Source: Bacteroidia bacterium
GTDB taxonomy: Bacteria; Bacteroidota; Bacteroidia; Flavobacteriales_D; Cryomorphaceae
Length of the DNA: 64,000 nucleotides
Direction of reading: 5' to 3'
Assembly (NCBI GenBank): GCA_030427905.1
Contig: JAUICL010000002.1
Span: 310,001-374,000 of the forward strand
The position numbers were made by a program, and so were the translations under genes. The number at the start of each line of letters is the position of its first letter. The stretch's first letter is position 1. A model generated the notes under the pieces. It made no database searches. It saw only the letters and a program-made list of their open reading frames with translations, and was not told the origin of the DNA. Positions 17,509-26,017 of the stretch are shown here, in pieces.

Positions 17509-18768
17509 ATGCTTGCAGAGATCATCACCATTGGCGACGAGATACTGATCGGACAGACCGTTGATACCAACTCTGCCTGGATGGGTGAGCAATTGCACTT
17601 AATAGGTGTTAAGCTCAATCGGGTGATCACGATCAGCGATACCCGCGAAGCCATTCTCGAAGCCATAGACGAATCTTTCTCCCGCGCCGACTTGATTCTG
17701 ATGACGGGGGGTCTGGGGCCTACCAAAGACGATGTGACTAAGGAGACCCTTGCTGAGTATTTCGACACCAAGCTGAAGCGAAACCAAGAAGTGCTCGACC
17801 GAATTGAGTCCTATTTTGAGTCGCGTGGTTTTCCAATATTGGAAACCAACCGCCAACAAGCCGACCTACCCGCCGCGGCAGAAGTGATGCTCAACATGCG
17901 TGGTACGGCCATGGGGATGTGGTTTCAAAAGGGAAAAAAGGCCCTGCTTTCCATGCCTGGCGTTCCCTACGAAATGAAGGGAATCATGCGCGATCACGGA
18001 CTCTACCGTATCAAAACGATGTTTGAGCCGAATACCATCATCCACAAAACCGTATTGACCCAAGGGGTGGGAGAGAGTTTTATCGCCGATAAAATGACCG
18101 ATTGGGAAAATCGCCTTCGAGCTGAAGGTCTGGCTTTGGCCTACCTTCCTTCACCAGGAATGGTCAAACTAAGATTAACGGGGTATCCACTCAATGGGGA
18201 GTCGGATGTGGTGGCTCAGCGCATGGAAAACTACATCGATGAACTGAAGGAAGCCTTCCCGGCCAATGTTTATGGAAGAGAGCGCGACAAATTGGCGCAG
18301 GTGGTTGGCGAACTCATGATGCTGGAAGGAGAAACCGTAGCCACAGCAGAAAGCTGCACGGGCGGTACCATTGCTCAAATGTTTACCGAAAACCCGGGCT
18401 CTTCCAATTACTTTCTCGGTGGAGCGGTGACTTATAGCAACCAGGCCAAAGTGGAAATACTCGGCGTAAATCCCGAAATGATCGAGAAACACGGTGCTGT
18501 GAGCGAAGAAGTAGTGAAAGAGATGGCAGCCGGCGCACGTCAGAAATTTGGCGCGACATACGCCATTGCTACTTCGGGAGTGGCAGGGCCCGATGGTGGA
18601 ACGGAGACTAAACCCGTCGGAACAGTGTGGATTGGACTGGCAACGCCAGATGGTGTTCAAGCCCAGAAATGGATCTTAGGAAGAAGCCGTTCCCGAAATA
18701 TCACAGTATCAGCACAAACCGCGCTAAACTGGCTGAGAAACGAAATAATTAAAAGAAGGTTTGAATAA
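17509..18768 (+). CDS. cinA: CinA family protein (nicotinamide-nucleotide amidohydrolase / molybdopterin-binding fold)
   Basis: 419 residues, full length. The N-terminal MoCF-like domain starts with EIITIGDEILIGQTVDTNS and contains MTGGLGPTKDDVTKE. The C-terminal amidase domain (about 260-415) contains ATAESCTGG, GAVTYSNQAKVEILGV and GVAGPDGGTETKPVGTV. In characterised members the C-terminal domain deamidates nicotinamide mononucleotide in pyridine-nucleotide recycling, and the N-terminal domain hydrolyses ADP-ribose in some. The start is well fixed because the family begins almost directly with the EIITIGDE strand. It is divergent from the barrel gene at 17341 and followed by ribosomal genes with their own promoter. 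Confidence 0.93.
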   Translation: MLAEIITIGDEILIGQTVDTNSAWMGEQLHLIGVKLNRVITISDTREAILEAIDESFSRADLILMTGGLGPTKDDVTKETLAEYFDTKLKRNQEVLDRIESYFESRGFPILETNRQQADLPAAAEVMLNMRGTAMGMWFQKGKKALLSMPGVPYEMKGIMRDHGLYRIKTMFEPNTIIHKTVLTQGVGESFIADKMTDWENRLRAEGLALAYLPSPGMVKLRLTGYPLNGESDVVAQRMENYIDELKEAFPANVYGRERDKLAQVVGELMMLEGETVATAESCTGGTIAQMFTENPGSSNYFLGGAVTYSNQAKVEILGVNPEMIEKHGAVSEEVVKEMAAGARQKFGATYAIATSGVAGPDGGTETKPVGTVWIGLATPDGVQAQKWILGRSRSRNITVSAQTALNWLRNEIIKRRFE

Positions 18769-18791
18769 TCGGAATATAATGCCGTAATTTG
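18761..18791 (+). promoter_or_regulatory. Candidate promoter for rpmB operon
   Basis: TTG (18761-18763), 21-base spacer, then TAATTTG (18785-18791), a one-base-short form of TAnnTTTG. The start of transcription would fall near 18798, about 30 bases before rpmB. It overlaps the last codons of cinA. Confidence 0.4.
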
Positions 18792-18828
18792 CACCCACTT
18801 TTTACGACCCTATACAAAGTAAAATAAG

Positions 18829-19068
18829 ATGGCACGAGTTTGTCAATTGACAGGAAAAAAAGCAATGGTTGGAAACAACGTTTCATTCTCACAGAGAAAA
18901 ACGAAGCGTCGCTTCAACCCGAATTTGGTAAAAAAGAAGTTTTACCTCGCTACAGAAGATAAGTGGATCCAGTTGACTATCTCAACTCAAGCGTTGAGAA
19001 CAGTTAATAAAATTGGAATTGAGAAAGCTATCTCAAGAGCGAAAGAAAAAGGTTTTTACGCCGGATAA
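18829..19068 (+). CDS. rpmB: Large-subunit ribosomal protein bL28
   Basis: 79 residues, normal size. ARVCQLTGKKAMVGNNVS at the N-terminus and the basic KTKRRFNPN segment are typical of L28. Only one cysteine remains, so this is the zinc-free (C minus) form. It is a component of the 50S subunit. It is the first gene of the rpmB-rpmG-DUF4295 cluster, 22 bases before rpmG, with a probable promoter inside the end of cinA. No Shine-Dalgarno sequence is visible (ATAAG before the ATG), as usual in this phylum. Confidence 0.96.
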   Translation: MARVCQLTGKKAMVGNNVSFSQRKTKRRFNPNLVKKKFYLATEDKWIQLTISTQALRTVNKIGIEKAISRAKEKGFYAG

Positions 19069-19090
19069 TCCAGCATAATACAGAGTAGAA

Positions 19091-19273
19091 ATGGCAAAGA
19101 AAGGAAACCGCGTACAAGTGATACTTGAGTGCACAGAGCACAAGACGTCAGGCATGCCTGGTACGTCGCGATACATCACGACTAAGAATAGAAAAAACAC
19201 GCCGGATAGAATGGAGTTGAAGAAGTACAATCCTGTACTTAAGAAAATGACTGTTCACCGCGAGATAAAATAA
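19091..19273 (+). CDS. rpmG: Large-subunit ribosomal protein bL33
   Basis: 60 residues: basic, with [14 protein letters not shown] near the start, then [19 protein letters not shown] and a terminal VHREIK. This is the usual L33 fold. It has a single cysteine and therefore is the zinc-independent form. It is a component of the 50S subunit near the E site. It lies between rpmB and the DUF4295 gene (7-base gap), an arrangement widely conserved in Bacteroidota. Confidence 0.96.
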   Translation: MAKKGNRVQVILECTEHKTSGMPGTSRYITTKNRKNTPDRMELKKYNPVLKKMTVHREIK

Positions 19274-19280
19274 TTGAGTC

Positions 19281-19439
19281 ATGGCTAAGAAAACGGTAGC
19301 AACACTACAGACAGGGTCTGGGAAGAACCACACCAAAGTGATTAAAATGGTGAAGTCGCCTAAGACTGGAGCGTACTCTTTCAAGGAAGAAATCGTTACG
19401 AACGACGAGGTAAAAGACTACTTCAAGGAGAGTAAGTAA
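19281..19439 (+). CDS. DUF4295 small basic protein, probable ribosome-associated protein
   Basis: 52 residues starting MAKKTVATLQTGSGK, then KVIKMVKSPKTGAYSFKEE and a charged end (KDYFKESK). It matches the DUF4295 family, found almost only in Bacteroidota right after rpmG and before ftsY. The strongly basic composition and the operon position point to a ribosomal protein. A Bacteroidota-specific large-subunit protein, bL38, was described in the Flavobacterium johnsoniae ribosome structure; I believe this family may be it, but from memory only. The gene starts 7 bases after rpmG and ends before a clear terminator. Confidence 0.88.
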   Translation: MAKKTVATLQTGSGKNHTKVIKMVKSPKTGAYSFKEEIVTNDEVKDYFKESK

Positions 19440-19467
19440 GCCCTATGGGCATTTAAGATATTCGATC

Positions 19468-19502
19468 AGGCTTTTTCCCGTTTTGAGGAAAAGGCCTTTT
19501 TT
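19468..19502 (+). terminator. Rho-independent terminator after DUF4295 gene
   Basis: An 11-pair stem AGGCTTTTTCC/GGAAAAGGCCT (one G-T pair), 8-base loop, followed by a T-run to 19502. It separates the ribosomal trio from ftsY, which begins 17 bases later; partial readthrough or a further promoter is needed for ftsY. Confidence 0.8.
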
Positions 19503-19519
19503 CATTTAAAAGAATTGAG

Positions 19520-20479
19520 ATGGGAATTTTCAATTTTTTCTCTCGGGACAAGAAAGAGAAACTAGACGAAGGTCTGGAAAAAACGAAGTCGAGTGTATTC
19601 TCCAAGCTGACGAAAGCCATTGCTGGTAAGTCGAAGGTCGATGAAGAAGTACTCGACAATCTTGAAGAAGTGCTCATCACCTCCGACGTTGGAGTCAATA
19701 CCACGCTCAAGATCATTGAGCGTATCGAGGAGCGCGTAGCCAAAGACAAGTATCTCGGCACATCTGAGCTCGATGGAATTCTCAAAGATGAAATAGCCGC
19801 CTTGCTCGAAGAAAACAACTCGGGTAGCGAGACTGAATTTACTATCCCAGCCGACAAAAAACCTTACGTCGTAATGGTAGTCGGGGTGAATGGTGTGGGT
19901 AAGACGACGACCATTGGGAAGTTGGCTCACCAATTCAAAAAGGCTGGACTCAAAGTGGTACTTGGAGCAGCCGATACATTCCGTGCTGCAGCGGTCGATC
20001 AGCTTAAAATATGGGCTGAGCGCGTGGATGTGCCGATCGTAGAGCAAGGAATGAATGCCGATCCAGCATCGGTGGCTTACGACACACTCCAATCAGCCGT
20101 TTCGCAAGATGCCGATGTGGTTTTGATCGATACCGCTGGACGTTTGCACAACAAGGTGAACTTGATGAACGAGCTGAGCAAAATAAAGCGTGTGATGATG
20201 AAGATCATCCCGGATGCACCGCACGATGTGCTGCTCGTTTTGGATGGAAGCACCGGACAGAATGCCGTGGAGCAAGCACGCCAGTTTACAAAGGCCACCG
20301 AAGTGACATCTTTGGCATTGACCAAAATCGATGGAACGGCCAAAGGCGGTGTCGTGATCGGAATTTCAGATGAGTTTAAAATCCCCGTGAAATACATCGG
20401 TGTTGGCGAGGGAATGGAGCACCTTCAAGTGTTCAATAAGTACGAATTTGTCGATTCACTTTTTAGTAAAACCGAGTAG
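19520..20479 (+). CDS. ftsY: Signal recognition particle receptor FtsY
   Basis: 319 residues. A short helical N domain (res. 1-105) without the long acidic A domain of E. coli is followed by the NG GTPase: GVNGVGKTTTIGKLA (G1), DTFRAAAVDQL, DTAGRLHNK (G3), TKIDGTAKGG (G4) and GVGEGMEHLQVF. It docks ribosome-SRP complexes at the inner membrane for co-translational insertion. The first residues, MGIFNFFSRDKKEK, form an amphipathic membrane-binding helix. The stop codon is directly followed by the ATG of rimO with no spacer. Confidence 0.96.
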   Translation: MGIFNFFSRDKKEKLDEGLEKTKSSVFSKLTKAIAGKSKVDEEVLDNLEEVLITSDVGVNTTLKIIERIEERVAKDKYLGTSELDGILKDEIAALLEENNSGSETEFTIPADKKPYVVMVVGVNGVGKTTTIGKLAHQFKKAGLKVVLGAADTFRAAAVDQLKIWAERVDVPIVEQGMNADPASVAYDTLQSAVSQDADVVLIDTAGRLHNKVNLMNELSKIKRVMMKIIPDAPHDVLLVLDGSTGQNAVEQARQFTKATEVTSLALTKIDGTAKGGVVIGISDEFKIPVKYIGVGEGMEHLQVFNKYEFVDSLFSKTE

Positions 20480-21790
20480 ATGAAGACCAAGACGCTGAAG
20501 AAGAATAAGGTCAATGTAGTGACCTTGGGCTGTTCGAAGAATATCTTCGACAGTGAAGTGATGATGGCGCAGCTCAAAGCGAACGAGTACGACGTGGTAC
20601 ACGAGAGCGATGATGGAGATGCTTCAGTGGTAATCATCAATACCTGCGGTTTTATCGACAATGCCAAGCAGGAGAGTATCGATACGATTTTGCACTGGGC
20701 CGATGCAAAGGGTCAAGGCTTAGTCGATAAGGTGTATGTGACTGGATGTCTTTCAGAGCGGTACAAACCAGATCTAGAGAAGGAAATTCCCGATGTGGAT
20801 TCTTACTTCGGAACGCGTGAATTGCCGCAGCTTCTCAAGACTTTGAAAGCTGATTACAAGGCCGAATTGGTCGGAGAGCGACTGCTCACCACACCTACGC
20901 ACTACGCCTATTTCAAAATAGCAGAAGGCTGCGACAGACCCTGTTCGTTTTGTGCCATACCATTGATGCGTGGGAAGCACCGCTCGACGCCGATTGAAGA
21001 ATTGGTAGAACGGGCCAAAGGTCTCGCTGCCAAGGGTGTGAAAGAATTGATTCTTATCGCCCAGGATTTGACCTATTACGGGCTGGATCTCTACAAGAAA
21101 CGCGAGTTGGCCAAATTGCTCGACGCCCTGGCTGATGTGGAAGGAATTGAGTGGATTAGACTCCACTACGCGTTCCCTTCAGGTTTTCCGATGGATGTGC
21201 TCGATGTAATGCGCGAGCGAGAAAACGTTTGCCTCTATCTGGATATTCCCCTTCAACACGCTTCTACGCGTATGCTAAAGGCAATGCGTCGTGGAATCAC
21301 GCGAGAGAAAACCACTGAGCTGATCAAGGATATAAGAGAGCGCGTGCCGGGTATTGCTATCCGTACTACATTGATTTCAGGATACCCAGGCGAATCGGAA
21401 GAAGATCACGCTGAGATGTTGGAGTGGGTGCAAGAAATCCGTTTCGATCGTCTTGGTGTTTTCCCGTATTCGCACGAAGAAAATACCCATGCTTACAATT
21501 TCGAAGACGACGTTCCCGATGATGTAAAGCAGGCTCGTGCGGAAGAGATTATGGAAGTTCAGTCTTCGATTTCGCACGAGATCAACCAGACCAAGATTGG
21601 CAAGACATTCAAAGTGCTCATCGATCGAATAGAGGGGACGGATTACTACGGAAGAACCGAGGCCGATTCTCCAGAAGTAGACAACGAAGTCATTATCCCA
21701 AAAACGTCAGGCTACGCCCGCGTCGGTGACTTCGCCGATGTCAAGATCGTGGATGCCGATCCATACGATTTGTATGGGGAGTTTGTTTGA
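20480..21790 (+). CDS. rimO: Ribosomal protein uS12 methylthiotransferase RimO
   Basis: 436 residues. UPF0004 domain with cluster cysteines C18 (VTLGCSKN), C56 and C90. Radical SAM domain with C151, C155, C158 (CDRPCSFC). C-terminal TRAM domain (about 365-436, FKVLIDRIEGTDYYGR). It binds two 4Fe-4S clusters and methylthiolates a conserved aspartate of S12. The VTLGCSKNxxDSE start and AIPLMRGKHRS distinguish RimO from MiaB. It follows ftsY without a gap, as in most Bacteroidota. A weak CTTCAAA/TTTGAAG inverted repeat (21822-21873) follows, not a clear terminator. Confidence 0.95.
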   Translation: MKTKTLKKNKVNVVTLGCSKNIFDSEVMMAQLKANEYDVVHESDDGDASVVIINTCGFIDNAKQESIDTILHWADAKGQGLVDKVYVTGCLSERYKPDLEKEIPDVDSYFGTRELPQLLKTLKADYKAELVGERLLTTPTHYAYFKIAEGCDRPCSFCAIPLMRGKHRSTPIEELVERAKGLAAKGVKELILIAQDLTYYGLDLYKKRELAKLLDALADVEGIEWIRLHYAFPSGFPMDVLDVMRERENVCLYLDIPLQHASTRMLKAMRRGITREKTTELIKDIRERVPGIAIRTTLISGYPGESEEDHAEMLEWVQEIRFDRLGVFPYSHEENTHAYNFEDDVPDDVKQARAEEIMEVQSSISHEINQTKIGKTFKVLIDRIEGTDYYGRTEADSPEVDNEVIIPKTSGYARVGDFADVKIVDADPYDLYGEFV

Positions 21791-21893
21791 TTGTGCTAGA
21801 ATAAGTTCCTGAGTTTGTTTCCTTCAAACCCTTAATCCTGCCGGGAGGCTTTGCTCTTTGGTGGGCTTTGAAGAAATGAATTAGAAATTGTTT

Positions 21894-23462
21894 TTAATAC
21901 TTTACTACTTTTTGGAGTACCCTGTCATGTTTTGTCTCCACTTCCAGGAGATAAACACCTGAGCTTAATATCGAAATGTCGATGACAATGTTTTCAGAAG
22001 TCTTGTCTGATTGAAATAAGGTGTGACCTGTAATGTCGTATAGGGTGACTGATTTAATTTGCTGGCTTGACTGGAGCTGAACATTGTCATGTGAAGGGTT
22101 GGGAAATACTTCGATGCCAGAATCGAACTTTGCATTCGAAGTGGGTAAAAGCATGGATACTTCGTCTACCGCACCATGGGTTTGACCATTCTTGGTAAAA
22201 CCGATCATATAGTAATGTAGATCAGCGAGTCCAGTCATCAAATGCCATGATGTAACACCGAGTCCTTCAATCCATTCGATGCCAAAGGTTGGGATTTCTC
22301 CGAAACAATCTACTTGGTTTTGCATTTTTCGAAGAGTATCTGTTTCAAAGTTGTACACACAACATCCACTTGAAGTGCCAACTAAGTTTAGTTCATCATT
22401 TGGATCTGGGGCAAAACTGCTGCAACAAAGATCGGGCTGAATAAGGGGGCTCTCATTGGTTCTTGAGCTAGAGTAGTTAATTCTAATTCCATCTCTCCCG
22501 AAATAGGTTGACTGATCAACATTCAGAATTGGTTGCTCTTCATTCAGATTTTGGAGATTCAAATTGAAAATGGGTCCAATCCCAACCATAGATTGGACAA
22601 ATTGGTTCGGCAAAACGCCGACAATTTCATTGTTTATGAATGATATTGTTCTTTGAACGTCTAAATTCTGAAGGTCAAACGGTCCAGATCCATCTCCATA
22701 ACTCCATCTACTTGTAATGTCCATCGTCACCTGTGTGGAGTCTTCAAATATTAAAACATCGGTAATATCTACTCGAACTCTCACCTGCTTGTTTGCATCC
22801 ATCTCGATTTCTTCTTCACCGGCAAACATAAATACATCTCCGACTTCAAAATCGTAAAACTCGCGCATGCTTGGAAAGTAAGTTCCCACCTGGAGTTCTG
22901 GAATACCCTTGAGCTCGAATGCAAATTCACCTTCATCAGCAATTTCCATTACCCCAAATGACTTGCTGAGCACGAGCTCAGATCCATTCGAGAATGAATA
23001 CGCTTTTACGCTGTCCATCACATCAAAAATCTCGATCTCTCCTATTGATGATATTTCACCGGTAATATCCCCGTCGCTCCCAGAGTAGGTCCAAGTATCA
23101 TTCAGATCCGCATCAGTATAGATGATCAAATCTCTACCGTGAAATCTGACTTCCGATCCATACACGGAAACACTATCGCCAAGAAGTGGAAGGACTTTTA
23201 CAAACAAAGTATCCTGCATGGTGCCGATACAGTTGTCAGGGTACGTATTACATTCGAGACACTTTTCAAAATGTGGTTGAAAAATGTAATGAGTAGAGTC
23301 GAAGCCTATTTCATCAATGTGTGCGTAACGAATTGAGTTGGTGATTTGATCTGAATTCGTATGGCCATAATGCGGCCCCCAATCTGGGTTTAATACTTCC
23401 CAGTTTTGAGAAAAGGCACAAGTGGTTAAGAACAGAAAAAAGAAGGTCGTGTAATTTTTCAT
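21894..23462 (-). CDS. Secreted protein with T9SS type A sorting domain
   Basis: 522 residues. Signal peptide (FFFLFLTTCAFSQNW). The C-terminal 80 residues (FDSGIEVFPNPSHDNVQL..., ITGHTLFQSDK, SSGVYLLEVET, ending LQKVVKY) form a type A sorting domain for T9SS export. The middle has no domain I recognise; it contains several cysteine pairs (CLECN, LCCSSF, SGCCVYNFE), unusual for this set of proteins and suggesting disulfides or metal binding. The protein should reach the cell surface or medium after CTD cleavage. It converges with rimO across a 103-base gap. Confidence 0.78.
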   Translation of the reverse strand: MKNYTTFFFLFLTTCAFSQNWEVLNPDWGPHYGHTNSDQITNSIRYAHIDEIGFDSTHYIFQPHFEKCLECNTYPDNCIGTMQDTLFVKVLPLLGDSVSVYGSEVRFHGRDLIIYTDADLNDTWTYSGSDGDITGEISSIGEIEIFDVMDSVKAYSFSNGSELVLSKSFGVMEIADEGEFAFELKGIPELQVGTYFPSMREFYDFEVGDVFMFAGEEEIEMDANKQVRVRVDITDVLIFEDSTQVTMDITSRWSYGDGSGPFDLQNLDVQRTISFINNEIVGVLPNQFVQSMVGIGPIFNLNLQNLNEEQPILNVDQSTYFGRDGIRINYSSSRTNESPLIQPDLCCSSFAPDPNDELNLVGTSSGCCVYNFETDTLRKMQNQVDCFGEIPTFGIEWIEGLGVTSWHLMTGLADLHYYMIGFTKNGQTHGAVDEVSMLLPTSNAKFDSGIEVFPNPSHDNVQLQSSQQIKSVTLYDITGHTLFQSDKTSENIVIDISILSSGVYLLEVETKHDRVLQKVVKY

Positions 23463-23599
23463 CGTGCATGAAATATAGAATTATCGATTTGAATTCTCAT
23501 ATGCCAAAGTTGTGATTCTTGGAATCAAAAACCACCGCTGTACGAAGAAATGTGCGAAAACCTCGTCCGCAGTAGTTGGACAGCTGAAGTTCTAACCAG

Positions 23600-24025
23600 C
23601 TACCCCAACACCTTCGCTGCTTCGAATAAAACATCCCGACAACTCATCACAGGAATTTTCGCAAAGTGAAAATCGCCCAAGTCTTCTGTCACGAAATGAG
23701 TACAGTCTGCATAAGTAGCGACGTAGTATTCTAAACCATCTTCGAAGTCCAAAACGGCTGAATCTTCGAGAGTTTCCCTGACAGTCTTCGCATTTAAGTC
23801 TGCTATGGAAAGGTGATTGGTCAGAAGAGCCATTTTTTCCTTGGCCTTGGCCGCACCGCTTTTCTTTTCGGCAAAGTAAAATGCGATGGCCAAACAGATA
23901 GTGGATGTGCAGAGTTCGACTCCTTTTCGCTCTCCTAAGCTGAGAACCCGCGCAGCGGTGTCGAAGAGCGGATATTCTCGATTGAGAACGGTAACCAAAA
24001 CATTGGCGTCGAGAAAGAGCTTCAT
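23600..24025 (-). CDS. PIN domain protein, probable toxin of a type II toxin-antitoxin pair
   Basis: 141 residues. KLFLDANVLVTVLNRE carries the first acidic residue of the PIN nuclease site; further conserved acids are in VLDFEDGLEYYVATY and FVTEDLGDF. PIN toxins (VapC-like) are Mg-dependent RNases, usually cutting tRNA or rRNA. The start overlaps the antitoxin stop by 4 bases (ATGA), the usual antitoxin-first arrangement. The more distant relatives of this subfamily are annotated only as PIN proteins, so the target is unknown. Confidence 0.82.
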   Translation of the reverse strand: MKLFLDANVLVTVLNREYPLFDTAARVLSLGERKGVELCTSTICLAIAFYFAEKKSGAAKAKEKMALLTNHLSIADLNAKTVRETLEDSAVLDFEDGLEYYVATYADCTHFVTEDLGDFHFAKIPVMSCRDVLFEAAKVLG

Positions 24026-24273
24026 TTCTTTGAGCTCATAAACTCGTCCTTCAATGATTTCCTACCACGCTTTCGGTATTCAACTTCCCCTTCTGCTACT
24101 TGCTTAACCCATTCTGAAACTGGAAAATCTTCGAAAGTTTGAAAATCTCCAGATGTGATTTTTTGGTATAGAAACTCCGTAAGCCGTGATAGGCTAATGT
24201 TGTGATCTTGGGCATATTGCTTCGCCTTTTCAATCACATCTTTATTGAATGAAAGGGTGATTTTTGTGTCCAT
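24022..24273 (-). CDS. DUF6364 family protein, probable antitoxin
   Basis: 83 residues from the ATG at 24273 (MDTKITLSF); an ATG 24 bases further upstream is less likely. The N-terminal beta strand KITLSFNKDVIEKAKQYA followed by helices fits a ribbon-helix-helix-like DNA-binding fold, as in DUF6364 proteins. The C-terminal half (EWVKQVAEGEVEYRK, then a basic RGRKSLKDEF) would wrap the PIN toxin. It probably neutralises the toxin and represses the shared promoter. It is immediately upstream of and overlaps the toxin gene. Confidence 0.8.
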   Translation of the reverse strand: MDTKITLSFNKDVIEKAKQYAQDHNISLSRLTEFLYQKITSGDFQTFEDFPVSEWVKQVAEGEVEYRKRGRKSLKDEFMSSKK

Positions 24274-24343
24274 GACACAAATGTACGGCAAAAACAAATA
24301 GTAGTACGTATAAAAAAATAGATGCAGACGAACTCATGGAGAG

Positions 24344-24592
24344 TTACCCATTAACAAGAGAGTTTCTTAAAGGGCCCCTTGCACCAGTGAGCACAAAGCC
24401 TGAATTCATAACCAGATGGTAAGTGAATTGGCTTATTTGTGCTTCACTGGGTTCCATTCTTCTCAGCAGTTCGTCGCGCGCTTTAGCCCCGAAGTCCCAA
24501 AACCATGTAATACACGTAGCGTATCGACTCCGGGTGAGACCTATTGGAACGACGATTAGGCTGTTAATTGAAGAATGGTGGGCATCATCGGA
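24344..24592 (-). other. 82-codon stop-free frame after a T9SS gene, possible gene remnant
   Basis: Directly after the TAA of the 24593 gene and in the same frame, 82 codons stay open down to a TAA at 24346-24344. The translation is protein-like (it contains RSRYATCITWFWDFGAKA and RRMEPSEAQISQ) but no ATG/GTG/TTG start exists before an internal Met that leaves only 37 residues. I do not recognise the product. It could be a decayed gene end, a chance ORF or a mis-called end of the upstream gene. Coding use is unproven. The gene-free stretch 24274-24592 otherwise holds the toxin-antitoxin promoter region, with no clear box. Confidence 0.25.
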
Positions 24593-26008
24593 TTAGAGAA
24601 TTTGAACTGTTGTTACACCCATGTTTGAGCCACTCCGTATTCGAATAATGTACATACCCGACTCAAAGCCGCCAATAGGTGATTGATACTGGGTAGTTCG
24701 CTGCAAGGGCTTTTGAAGCAATATTCGACCTCTTAGATCCACGAGTTCAATTAAACCTTCAAAAGGACGTTGGAAGCCGATGTTGAAGTAGTTATCTCCA
24801 GGGTTGGGGTAAACGTTGAAGTCTAACTGGGCAAAGTCTTTGGTGCTTACCACAAAATCTTCACCATCGCAGTTTTGATCAATGCCATCTCCTTCAATTT
24901 CCTGTGCGTCTGGGTTTATCTCCGGATCATTGTCGTCACAGTCCAGACCATTAGAAGCATAGCCCACAGGCACCTGACAGGCTTGAATGGAATCTGTCTG
25001 AGACCCATATCCGTCCTCGTCGTTGTCTAGATAGAAATAGGGCGCTGTTTCCAGCTGGCTACAAATAATAACGTCTTCACAATGCTGGAAATCACCACAG
25101 GAATTAGTTGCTGTCATACAGACTTCGTAGCTGCCATCCTCTTCAAATTCATACATCAGCAAGGCCTCGGTGCCCACTTCGATGCCATCCACTTCCCATA
25201 AATAAGTGTGAGCTTCCAAATTGGAATCAAATACGCCTGAAGTGAATGAGATGCTGATCTCAAAATCTGGATCAAGTACGCTTTCCGAATCTATCTCCCA
25301 TGAGTTTGAATGGAAGCATTGGTGATTCTCGGCTAGGTAAACGGACACTTGATATTCCCCACTTTCACTAATCTCAATACTTTCAGTGGATTCGTTGGTG
25401 TTCCAAGCCCAAGCATCATACCCAGCTGGAGCACTTATAGTCGTTCCAGTCTCGCTACAGAATACTTCAGGCCCTTCAAGTATAACGGTCTCAATTTCAC
25501 ATTCCAGAAACTCAAACTCAACCCATGAAACCAGCCCCCACATGCCATAGTTGGTCTGAGCTCTCATGCCCAGGTTGTACGTGCCCGTAGTAAGGCCGAG
25601 TGATGAAAGCCAATCGGTGATGACGACTTCTGTGTTTTCTTCTGTCGAAACAAATATGCCTTCACCAATGCCCGGATCGTTTCCGATAAAGTACTCATAG
25701 CCTGCAATTTGATGGTCTTGTGGTTCACTCGTCAATTCCATTTGATGGTAGAAAACTTGTGTGTAGGGCAGGCCCCATTCACCACTTTCATTTTTTGCAC
25801 GTAAAGTGAAACTGTGAAGACCTGTAGGTAAATTGTTTAGTATAGACTCATCAATGGTGACTTCTTCCATCGCTGTAATATCGATCGAAGTTGCATTGCC
25901 GTATCCAGGGTCTTGGTTGATAAAGTACTCTGCTTCAGTAATGTTTGATTGACACAATGCATGCCCTATTGTCGTCAGTGCAATAAATAATGTAATAAGT
26001 GTTTTCAT
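24593..26008 (-). CDS. Secreted T9SS protein with duplicated EYFI-DPG repeats and MopE-like metal-binding segment
   Basis: 471 residues. Signal peptide; two tandem repeats of about 75 residues (ITEAEYFINQDPGYGNA and IAGYEYFIGNDPGIGEG starts, each ending in a RA..S-G-WG pattern); a PKD-like middle (FDSNLEAHTYLWEVDGIEVG); a MopE-type repeat rich in aspartate (DNDEDGYGSQTD... NGLDCDDNDPEINPDA... DGIDQNCDGED), which binds calcium or copper in relatives; and a type A T9SS sorting domain (FNVYPNPGDNYFNIGF to VQIL). It is a surface or secreted protein. It is the second gene of a pair with the beta-helix protein, 9 bases downstream of it. Confidence 0.8.
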   Translation of the reverse strand: MKTLITLFIALTTIGHALCQSNITEAEYFINQDPGYGNATSIDITAMEEVTIDESILNNLPTGLHSFTLRAKNESGEWGLPYTQVFYHQMELTSEPQDHQIAGYEYFIGNDPGIGEGIFVSTEENTEVVITDWLSSLGLTTGTYNLGMRAQTNYGMWGLVSWVEFEFLECEIETVILEGPEVFCSETGTTISAPAGYDAWAWNTNESTESIEISESGEYQVSVYLAENHQCFHSNSWEIDSESVLDPDFEISISFTSGVFDSNLEAHTYLWEVDGIEVGTEALLMYEFEEDGSYEVCMTATNSCGDFQHCEDVIICSQLETAPYFYLDNDEDGYGSQTDSIQACQVPVGYASNGLDCDDNDPEINPDAQEIEGDGIDQNCDGEDFVVSTKDFAQLDFNVYPNPGDNYFNIGFQRPFEGLIELVDLRGRILLQKPLQRTTQYQSPIGGFESGMYIIRIRSGSNMGVTTVQIL

Positions 26009-26017
26009 GGCTACAGA

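Noticed and set aside
21822-21873. CTTCAAA/TTTGAAG inverted repeat between rimO and the T9SS gene as a terminator
   Set aside because: The loop is about 38 bases and there is no T-tract, so it was not called.
24316-24418. Plus-strand short frame reading MESYPLTREFLKGPLAP
   Set aside because: 28 codons only, overlaps the minus-strand open frame at 24344-24592, no support for expression.
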